From an uncultured Collinsella sp. (GTDB taxonomy: Bacteria > Actinomycetota > Coriobacteriia > Coriobacteriales > Coriobacteriaceae), in NCBI GenBank assembly GCA_959600835.1, contig CAUGNQ010000015.1, positions 1-38,941 of the forward strand: a stretch of 38,941 bases of DNA. The letters run 5' to 3'. The translations under genes and the position numbers were made by a program. Numbering within the stretch: the first letter of the stretch is position 1; every line of letters starts with the position of its first letter. This document shows positions 32,409 to 38,941 of this stretch, in pieces. The notes below the pieces were generated by a model. That model did no database searches and was not told the origin of the DNA. It saw only the letters and a program-made list of their open reading frames with translations.

Positions 32409-34190
32409 ATGCTGCTTACGCAAACGACAACGCCCGAGGACGTCAAGGCTCTCGACCGCGCCGAGCTTCCGCTGCTCTGCGGCGAGATCCGCCAGGCAAT
32501 CCTCGAAAGCTCCGCCGCCGTCGGCGGGCACGTTGCCCCCAACCTGGGCGTCGTTGAGCTCACGGTCGCGCTTCATCGCGTGTTTAACTCCCCCATCGAC
32601 AAGATTGTCTTTGACGTTTCGCACCAGACCTACGCCCACAAGGCGCTGACCGGGCGCGCGTACACTTATATCGATCCGGAGCGTTATGGTGAGGCTTCTG
32701 GCTTTGCCAATCCCGACGAGTCCGAGCACGACCTGTTCGCCATGGGCCACACCTCCACGTCTGTGAGCCTGGGCTGCGGCCTGGCGCACGCTCGTGACCT
32801 GGCGGGCGATGCGTACAATGTCATCACCATCATTGGCGACGGCTCGCTTTCGGGCGGCCTGGCGTTTGAGGGCTTTAACAATGCCGCCGAACTCGATAGC
32901 AACCTGATCATCATCGTCAACGATAACGACCAGTCCATTGCTGAGAACCACGGTGGCCTCTATCGCAATCTGGCCGAGCTGCGCACCAGCAACGGCACCT
33001 GTGAGCGCAATGTTTTCCGCGCGATGGGGCTCGACTACCGCTATCTGGACGCCGGTAACGATGTGTTGGCCCTGGTCGACGCGCTGCAGGAACTGCGCAA
33101 TATCGATCATCCCATCGTGCTGCACGTCTCCACCGCCAAGGGCAAGGGTTTTGAGCCGGCGCAAAGTGACCCCGAGCGCTGGCATCACGTGGGTCCGTTT
33201 GACATGGCAACTGGGCGCAAGCTCTGCCCGGGCCATCCGAGCGAGCCTGCGCCGCGCACCTATGCCGACATTACGGGCGAGGCGCTCGGCGCCGCCATCG
33301 AGCGCGATCCGCAGGTCGTTGGCATCACGGCCGCCACGCCCTACATCATGGGCTTTACACCCGAGCTTCGCGCTGCCGCCGGCAAACAGTTCGTCGATGT
33401 GGGCATTGCCGAGGAGCATGCCGTAACCTTTGCCACCGCGCTTGCGCGCTCGGGCGCCAAGCCAGTCTTTGGTGTGTACGGCACGTTTTTGCAGCGCGCC
33501 TACGACGAGCTGTGGCACGACCTGTGCCTCAACGACGCCCCCGCAACCATTCTGGTGTTTGGTGCGTCGATCTTTGGCACCACGTCCGAGACGCACCTCT
33601 CGTTCTTTGATATTTCCATGCTGGGCGGTCTTCCCAACATGCACTACTTGGCGCCGGCCTGCATGGAGGAATATCTGTCCATGCTGAGCTGGTCGCTCGA
33701 CCACCGCGAGCATCCCGTGGCGATCCGCGTACCGGGCATTGGCCTGGTTAGCCGCCCCGATTTGGCGCCCGCCGAGGACACCGACTACAGCGCCGTTCGC
33801 TACAACGTGGTGCGTCAGGGCCGCGACGTAGCCGTGCTCGCGCTTGGCGATTTCTTTGAGCTGGGCGAGCGCGTGGCAAACCGTCTGACCGCCGAGTACG
33901 GCATCGAGGCCACGCTCGTCAACCCGCGCTTTGCAACCGAGCTCGACCGTGAGTTCCTCGATAGCCTTGCCGCCGAGCATCGCGTTGTCGTCACCCTCGA
34001 GGACGGCATCTTGGACGGCGGCTGGGGTGAGCGCGTCGCGTGCTACTTGGCCTGCACGCCAGTGCGCACGCGCACCTTCGGCATCGCCAAGGGCTTCCCC
34101 GACCGCTACGACCCCAACGAGCTGCTCGCGCAGAACGGCATGACGGTCGAGAACATGGCCGCTGAAGCCGTAAGGCTACTCAACGAGTAA
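32409..34190 (+). CDS. Short DXS-like thiamine-diphosphate enzyme
   Basis: A 593-residue transketolase-like enzyme annotated by similarity as 1-deoxy-D-xylulose-5-phosphate synthase. It keeps GGHVAPNLGVVELTVALHRVF (39-59, in two pieces), SHQTYAHK (71-78), the ThDP motif GDGSLSGG…NDN (143-173), WHHVGPFD, and the catalytic Glu335 in EEHAVTF. It lacks about 35 residues after NDNDQSIAENHGGLY that classical DXS has, and the canonical DRAG…GxDGxTHxG pocket is FGASIFG…TTSETHLS (384-398), losing the Arg and Asp that hold glyceraldehyde 3-phosphate. From memory it resembles the short DXS-like proteins of lactobacilli, which lack the MEP pathway. The ATG at 32409 is preceded by a weak GGAG. A role other than isoprenoid synthesis is possible. 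Confidence 0.75.
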   Translation: MLLTQTTTPEDVKALDRAELPLLCGEIRQAILESSAAVGGHVAPNLGVVELTVALHRVFNSPIDKIVFDVSHQTYAHKALTGRAYTYIDPERYGEASGFANPDESEHDLFAMGHTSTSVSLGCGLAHARDLAGDAYNVITIIGDGSLSGGLAFEGFNNAAELDSNLIIIVNDNDQSIAENHGGLYRNLAELRTSNGTCERNVFRAMGLDYRYLDAGNDVLALVDALQELRNIDHPIVLHVSTAKGKGFEPAQSDPERWHHVGPFDMATGRKLCPGHPSEPAPRTYADITGEALGAAIERDPQVVGITAATPYIMGFTPELRAAAGKQFVDVGIAEEHAVTFATALARSGAKPVFGVYGTFLQRAYDELWHDLCLNDAPATILVFGASIFGTTSETHLSFFDISMLGGLPNMHYLAPACMEEYLSMLSWSLDHREHPVAIRVPGIGLVSRPDLAPAEDTDYSAVRYNVVRQGRDVAVLALGDFFELGERVANRLTAEYGIEATLVNPRFATELDREFLDSLAAEHRVVVTLEDGILDGGWGERVACYLACTPVRTRTFGIAKGFPDRYDPNELLAQNGMTVENMAAEAVRLLNE

Positions 34191-34191
34191 G

Positions 34192-34230
34192 AAAAACCTC
34201 CGCAAGGAAAGCACCCCTGCGGAGGTTTTT
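34192..34230. terminator. Bidirectional terminator after the DXS-like gene
   Basis: A 13-bp stem (34192-34204 with 34218-34230; AAAAACCTCCGCA/TGCGGAGGTTTTT) with a 13-nt loop and T or A tracts on both sides starts just after the stop codon. Confidence 0.92.
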
Positions 34231-34245
34231 GCTTTCGCGACGCGA

Positions 34246-34306
34246 TTATCTCGATCCGTAACATCTAGGGCCCGAATTCCCGTCTAACTGTTACAGATCT
34301 AGATAA
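34246..34306. repeat. TGTTACAGAT-type hairpin 1
   Basis: Arms 34246-34263 and 34289-34306 pair at 16 of 18 positions; the right arm begins TGTTACAGATCTAG. The sequence is related to hairpin 2 just downstream. Confidence 0.7.
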
Positions 34307-34325
34307 GACGTCTTAGTCCCAAACC

Positions 34326-34388
34326 TTTGTCTCGATCTGTAACAGATAGAGACCTTTTGCCCGTCCAGATGTTACAGATTGAGACAAA
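34326..34388. repeat. TGTTACAGAT-type hairpin 2
   Basis: Arms 34326-34344 and 34370-34388 pair over 19 bp with one wobble (TTTGTCTCGATCTGTAACA against TGTTACAGATTGAGACAAA). It is a second copy of the same element as 34246-34306, 20 bp apart. Confidence 0.75.
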
Positions 34389-34432
34389 GCAGCGAGACAG
34401 GCCACCACATCTGCAAGAACCACCACAAAGGT

Positions 34433-34455
34433 GCCTGTCCCTTTTTGGCAGGTAC
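34433..34455. repeat. Fragment of the CCTG palindrome family
   Basis: CCTGTCCCTTTTTGGCAGGT matches the right half of the 39-bp element at 7547-7585, without the left arm. Confidence 0.55.
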
Positions 34456-34495
34456 AATAACCCATAAGGTAAGTATGTTTCTGAGTTATTTCGTG

Positions 34496-34525
34496 TTGAC
34501 CCATTTGAGCGGGATAGGGTATAAC
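34496..34525 (+). promoter_or_regulatory. Sigma-70 promoter of the ABC transporter operon
   Basis: TTGACC (34496-34501) and TATAAC (34520-34525) are 18 bp apart, 43 bp before the ATG at 34569. It is the best promoter match in the window. Confidence 0.7.
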
Positions 34526-34568
34526 TCTACTCAACCGCTAGGGATTTTATTGAGAAAGGTGTTCTACC

Positions 34569-35561
34569 ATGAGCAAGAACCTCTCCCAGCAGGTCGTTCT
34601 CGACCGCCGCGGCTTCGTTGCCGCCACCTTCGCAACCGTCGCCGGCCTTGGTCTTGCCGGCTGCTCCGACACCAGTGCCGAGGCCGACAAGGGTTCCGCC
34701 GGTTCCTCCAAGAGCTCCGAGGATACCGAGGTTTCCGCCACGCTCGACGCCAAGGCATTCGACAAGCTCGTCGACAACGGCCCCAAGGCCGATGATGACG
34801 CCATCGCCGCCAGCACCTGGGCTACGGCCGTCAAGGCTGCCGGCGTCTTTACGATCGGTGGCGTCCAGACCTCCACGCTCTTCTCCCTCCTCAACGAGAA
34901 GGACGGTCAGACCCGCGGCTTCGACGCCGGTATCGCACAGCTCCTGTCCAACTACATTCTGGGCGAGAACAAGGTCGAGATCACCCAGGTGACCTCGGAC
35001 ACGCGCGAGTCCGTCCTGCAGAACGGCCAGGTCGACGCTGTCTTTGCCACCTACACCATCACTGACGAGCGCAAGAAGCTCGTCTCCTTCGCCGGTCCCT
35101 ACTACTACACCCAGCAGGCCATCCTGGTGCTCGCCGACAACGACGACATCAAGAGCGTCGACGACCTGGCCGACAAGAACGTCGCCGTCCAGTCCGGCTC
35201 CAACGGCCCCGCCATCCTGGAGGAGTTCGCCCCCAAGGCCAGCCAACAGGAGTTCAAGACCGACGAGGAGGCCCGCCAGGCACTTCAGCAGGGCCGCGTT
35301 GACGCCTACGTCATCGACAACAACATGCAGCAGAGCGCCCTGGTCCGCGAGCCCGGTAAGTACAAGATTGCCGGCAAGCCCTTCGGCAGCAAGGAGCCCT
35401 ATGGCATTGGCCTGCCACTCGATTCCGACGGTGTCGCCTTTGTCAACGACTTCCTTAAGAAGATCGAGGATGACGGCACCTGGACCGAGCTGTGGCAGAT
35501 CTGCATTGGCGACCGTACGGGCGACACCAATGTTCCCGAGCTGCCCGAGATCGGCGCCTAG
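34569..35561 (+). CDS. Amino acid ABC transporter substrate-binding lipoprotein
   Basis: A 330-residue family-3 solute-binding protein for polar amino acids (glutamate/glutamine-like). The N-terminus has DRRGFVAAT (Arg13-Arg14), a hydrophobic run and a lipobox LAGC with Cys32, so export may use the Tat route, unusual for this family. A Ser/Glu-rich linker follows to about residue 80. The binding fold shows TRGFDAGIAQLLSNY, SDTRESVLQNGQVDAVFATY, the TITDERKKLVSFAGPYYY hallmark and VAVQSGSNGPAILEE. The ligand is not readable from sequence. The ATG follows AAAGGTG. First gene of a four-gene transporter operon. Confidence 0.9.
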   Translation: MSKNLSQQVVLDRRGFVAATFATVAGLGLAGCSDTSAEADKGSAGSSKSSEDTEVSATLDAKAFDKLVDNGPKADDDAIAASTWATAVKAAGVFTIGGVQTSTLFSLLNEKDGQTRGFDAGIAQLLSNYILGENKVEITQVTSDTRESVLQNGQVDAVFATYTITDERKKLVSFAGPYYYTQQAILVLADNDDIKSVDDLADKNVAVQSGSNGPAILEEFAPKASQQEFKTDEEARQALQQGRVDAYVIDNNMQQSALVREPGKYKIAGKPFGSKEPYGIGLPLDSDGVAFVNDFLKKIEDDGTWTELWQICIGDRTGDTNVPELPEIGA

Positions 35562-35649
35562 GCAGCGAGCCTAGTAACGGCCGCTACGAAACCATACGGA
35601 AACGCACGATGCGCTTTATTGCGCTAAACTGTTTCCTCACTGAGTTGTC

Positions 35650-35679
35650 GGGGCTTCCGTACACACGGGAGCCCCTTTC
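35650..35679 (+). terminator. Attenuating hairpin after the binding protein
   Basis: An 11-bp stem (35650-35660 with 35665-35675; GGGGCTTCCGT, one wobble) with an ACAC loop is followed by TTTCCTT, 20 bp before the next start. Partial termination would give excess binding protein over permeases. Confidence 0.65.
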
Positions 35680-35699
35680 CTTACCGGCGGGAGGTCCGC

Positions 35700-36359
35700 A
35701 TGAGTCTCTCCGAGCTCTGGTCGCTCTATGGCCAGAACTATATCGACGCGCTGCTAGCAACCTGGGGCATGACGCTTGAGTCGTTTGCCATCGCCATGGT
35801 GCTGGCCGTCGCCGTCACCGTGATGCGCGTGTCGCCGCTCAAGCCGCTGCGCGTCTTTGGCGACCTGTATGTCCAGGTCTTCCGTAACATCCCCGGCATC
35901 GCGCTGCTCATTATCGTCGTCTATGCGCTGCCCCCGCTCAAGGTCGTCCTGCCCTACCGCACCTGCGTCATCGTCGCCACGGTGTTGCTGGGCTCGGCCT
36001 TTGGCTCCGAGAACTTTATGAGCGGCATCAACACCGTCGGCGTCGGTCAGGTAGAAGCCGCCCGTTCGCTCGGCATGAGCTTCAACCGTATCCTCGCCAA
36101 GATCGTGATTCCGCAGGCGCTGCGCTCGAGCGTGCTGCCCATGACCAACCTCTTTATCGCCGTCATGCTCACCACCGCGCTCGGCAGTCAGGTACCGCTT
36201 AAACCGCAGGAGCTCACCGGCGTGGTGAGCTACATCAACACGCGCTCGCTCGGCGGCGTCGCCGCGTTCTTTATCTCGGCGCTTGGCTACCTGGGCACGG
36301 CCTTTGTGGTGAGCCACATTGGCAACTACATCGATAAGAAGGTGAGGATCCTCCGATGA
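35700..36359 (+). CDS. Amino acid ABC transporter permease (GluC-type)
   Basis: A 219-residue inner membrane permease of the His/Glu/Gln family with about five membrane segments. The EAA loop that docks the ATPase is EAARSLGMSFNRILAKIVIPQALR (about 119-142, in two pieces). GSENFMSGINTVGVGQV comes just before. The RNIPGIALL pattern near residue 60 is typical. The ATG is preceded by GGGAGG. It overlaps the next permease by 4 bp (ATGA), so the two are translated together and probably form a heterodimer. Confidence 0.9.
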   Translation: MSLSELWSLYGQNYIDALLATWGMTLESFAIAMVLAVAVTVMRVSPLKPLRVFGDLYVQVFRNIPGIALLIIVVYALPPLKVVLPYRTCVIVATVLLGSAFGSENFMSGINTVGVGQVEAARSLGMSFNRILAKIVIPQALRSSVLPMTNLFIAVMLTTALGSQVPLKPQELTGVVSYINTRSLGGVAAFFISALGYLGTAFVVSHIGNYIDKKVRILR

Positions 36360-37189
36360 GTAAACATTCCTCCCCTGCACTTACCATGCGCGATGCGCTC
36401 TACGAGGCTCCCGGCCCCAAGATGCGCGCCAAGATTCGCGTCGGCACCGCCATCTCACTTGTTGCCGTGGCCGCGCTCATCGCTCTGGTACTGCAGCGCT
36501 TTTACGTGACCGGCCAGCTTTCGGTCCATTACTGGTACTTCTTTACGCACCTCACCACCTGGAAGTTCCTGCTTGCCGGTTTTGAGGGCACCGTTAAAGT
36601 CGCACTCACCGCCGGCGTCATTGCGCTGGTACTGGGCTTAGCCCTTATGCTCGGCCGCACCAGCGACATTAAGCCGCTGCAGCTGGTCTGCCGCGTGCTC
36701 ACCGATTTCTTCCGTGGCGTGCCGAGCCTTCTGTTCATCTACTTCTTCTTTTTGGTGCTGCCCCAGTACAAGATCGCACTGCCGTCGTTTTGGATGCTCA
36801 CGCTTCCCGTCGCGCTCGCTGCGGCCGGCGTACTGGCCGAGATCTTCCGTGCCGGCGTCAATGCCGTGCCGCGCGGCCAGGTCGAGGCCGCCCAGGCGCT
36901 CGGTCTCTCCAAGGCTAAAATCACCTTTAAAATCGTGCTGCCGCAGGCCATTCGGTTTATCATTCCGTCGTTGATTTCGCAGCTTGTGGTCGTCGTCAAA
37001 GACACCACCGTCGCCTACGTGGTGAGCTACCCCGACCTTATGCAAAACGCCCGCGTGCTCATTACCAACTACGACGCCCTCGTGTCGGTCTACCTAGTGA
37101 TCGCGGTCATCTATATCCTCATCAACGTCGCAATCAACAAGGCCGCTGTCTACGTTTCGCGCAAGACCGGCGCGACCATCATTCGCTAA
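36356..37189 (+). CDS. Amino acid ABC transporter permease (GluD-type)
   Basis: A 277-residue permease with a 30-residue cytosolic N-terminus, one extra N-terminal membrane helix and the common five-helix core. Key patterns are TDFFRGVPSLLFIYFFF (about 121-137), the EAA loop EAAQALGLSKAKITFKIV (about 177-194) followed by LPQAIRF, and VVVVKDTTVAYVVSYPDL. It overlaps the previous permease by 4 bp. Confidence 0.9.
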   Translation: MSKHSSPALTMRDALYEAPGPKMRAKIRVGTAISLVAVAALIALVLQRFYVTGQLSVHYWYFFTHLTTWKFLLAGFEGTVKVALTAGVIALVLGLALMLGRTSDIKPLQLVCRVLTDFFRGVPSLLFIYFFFLVLPQYKIALPSFWMLTLPVALAAAGVLAEIFRAGVNAVPRGQVEAAQALGLSKAKITFKIVLPQAIRFIIPSLISQLVVVVKDTTVAYVVSYPDLMQNARVLITNYDALVSVYLVIAVIYILINVAINKAAVYVSRKTGATIIR

Positions 37190-37225
37190 CGATTTACCAT
37201 TTCGAGTCATAAGGAGCCGAGCACC

Positions 37226-37990
<765 letters not shown>

Positions 37991-38042
37991 CCCAATTGCC
38001 ATATCCGCTCGCCATGACCATCCAAACTCGAAAGCAACACCT

Positions 38043-38852
38043 ATGATCGGAACTCGCACTTCATCGTCATACACCCCGCACGTCAACGTCGACCCCGCCG
38101 ACCGTCCGCTCATCCTGGTGGCGCCGCGCTGGGAAGAGGCGAAGCCGTTTTTAAGCGAAACGCTCTCCCCCAACGAGGAAATCGCAAGTGTCTTTGTCGA
38201 TGCCATCCTTGCCGCCGGCGGCCTGCCGCTGCAGATGTCCATCACCGAGGACATTGAGGTCATCCGTCATTACGTCGATATCGCCGACGGCATCGCCATT
38301 CCCGGCGGCCCCGATGTCAACCCCAAACGTTGGGGCGATGATCGACCCTACGACCCCACCCTCTGCTGCGAGATCCGCGATAGCTTTGAGTTTAAGCTGG
38401 TCGGCGAGGTACTCCGCGCCAAAAAGCCGCTCTTTACCACCTGCCGCGGCACGCAGTTGCTCAATATCGCCACTGGCGGCACCCTGTGCATGGACGTGCC
38501 GAGCCTGGGCGCTCGCGAGGGCCGCACGCAGTGGCGCCATACCCACGTGCTCAACGACCCCGTGCATCCCGTCGAGGTCGTGCCGGGCTCGCTGTTGGAG
38601 CGCGCGCTTGGCGGGCACAGGCTGATCCAGACCAACTCCGCACACCACTGCTGCGTCGATCATCTGGGTAAGAGCACGCGTTTGGTCGCCAAGGCAACCG
38701 ACGGCGTGCCCGAGTGCATCGAGGTCGAGGGCCAGCCTTTCTGCCTGGGCGTGCAATGGCATCCCGAGTACACCTGGAAGACGCTCGAGACCGACTTTAA
38801 CCTGTGGAAGTCGTTTGTCGAGGCAGCGGCCAAGGTTAAGCGGGCTCGCTAG
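38043..38852 (+). CDS. Peptidase C26 / gamma-glutamyl-GABA hydrolase-like protein
   Basis: A 269-residue class I glutamine-amidotransferase-like hydrolase of the PuuD/peptidase C26 type, which splits gamma-glutamyl amides. The nucleophile Cys is in FTTCRGTQLLNIATGG (about 138-153), the oxyanion-side PGGPDVNP (about 89-96) is present, and the His-Glu pair is in LGVQWHPEYT near 237-246. The ATG at 38043 has only a weak ribosome site. It is 52 bp after the ATPase gene and probably the fifth gene of the operon, suggesting use of imported gamma-glutamyl compounds or glutamine-like ligands (inference). Confidence 0.87.
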   Translation: MIGTRTSSSYTPHVNVDPADRPLILVAPRWEEAKPFLSETLSPNEEIASVFVDAILAAGGLPLQMSITEDIEVIRHYVDIADGIAIPGGPDVNPKRWGDDRPYDPTLCCEIRDSFEFKLVGEVLRAKKPLFTTCRGTQLLNIATGGTLCMDVPSLGAREGRTQWRHTHVLNDPVHPVEVVPGSLLERALGGHRLIQTNSAHHCCVDHLGKSTRLVAKATDGVPECIEVEGQPFCLGVQWHPEYTWKTLETDFNLWKSFVEAAAKVKRAR

Positions 38853-38941
38853 CTCGCGAATCACACAGGCTTAAACCTTCCATGCCAGGGGGGTGTTCCT
38901 ATAGTTTTGTCAACTGGGAAATGCTCTCCGTGCGACCGAAT
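38853..38941. other. Trailing intergenic stretch, nothing recognised
   Basis: No gene or clear hairpin is visible before the window edge; the last 60 bp (from GGGGGGTGTTCC) differ in composition and may start another repeat. Confidence 0.3.

Larger units (their letters stand above)
34191..34568. other. 378-bp intergenic region with repeats and promoter
   Basis: Holds the DXS-like terminator, two related hairpins (34246-34306 and 34326-34388), a fragment of the CCTG palindrome (34433-34455) and the promoter of the ABC operon. There is no gene. Confidence 0.7.

Noticed and set aside
34246..34388. CRISPR array
   Set aside because: There are only two units, they are palindromic hairpins of unequal interior, and no cas genes are near.

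Overview
The window is high-GC, densely coded bacterial chromosome. The gene set suggests an anaerobic gut actinobacterium of the Coriobacteriia, most like Collinsella. It includes an Asp23/AmaP envelope-stress operon, a Tat-exported arylsulfate sulfotransferase lipoprotein, a giant 2-hydroxyacyl-CoA dehydratase/activase-like fusion, an OPT peptide transporter and an Amt/PII pair. GTG and TTG starts are frequent and ribosome sites are strong. The taxonomic placement is inferred from gene content; I could not run a search.

Layout. 1-3560: a divergent pair, a YtcJ-type amidohydrolase (-) and an M20 amidohydrolase (+), ending in a strong shared hairpin. 3592-6202 (-): three small membrane proteins, two with N-terminal zinc ribbons; the DUF2752 gene has an in-frame TAG. 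6353-10054 (-): YitT protein, the amaP/DUF2273/asp23 operon and a YebC regulator. 10226-15397 (-): a large DUF6020-like membrane protein, Lgt, a NifU-type Fe-S scaffold, dCMP deaminase and type III pantothenate kinase. 15600-18657 (+): OPT transporter and a DUF389 membrane protein. 18725-21605 (-): sulfotransferase lipoprotein and a 3-hydroxyacyl-CoA dehydrogenase.

22023-32180 (-): a 1593-residue fusion of two activase ATPases with a dehydratase-like module, directly downstream of a TetR-type regulator; then a Cof-type HAD phosphatase, PII and Amt, a PF06541 membrane protein and an HD-domain protein. 32409-38852 (+): a short, divergent DXS-like enzyme, then a polar amino acid ABC transporter (lipoprotein, two permeases, ATPase) followed by a class I glutamine-amidotransferase-like hydrolase (peptidase C26).

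Intergenic DNA is unusually rich in palindromes and dispersed repeats: a 39-bp CCTG-type palindrome in two opposite copies plus a fragment, two tandem TGTTACAGAT hairpins, a 28-29 bp repeat in inverted copies around the deaminase/coaX pair, a 20-bp perfect inverted repeat with about 90 bp between its arms, and a large imperfect hairpin between amt and glnK. The best candidates for something undescribed are the giant activase/dehydratase fusion with its TetR partner, the DXS-like enzyme with a changed substrate pocket, the PII protein without Tyr51, and these repeat families.
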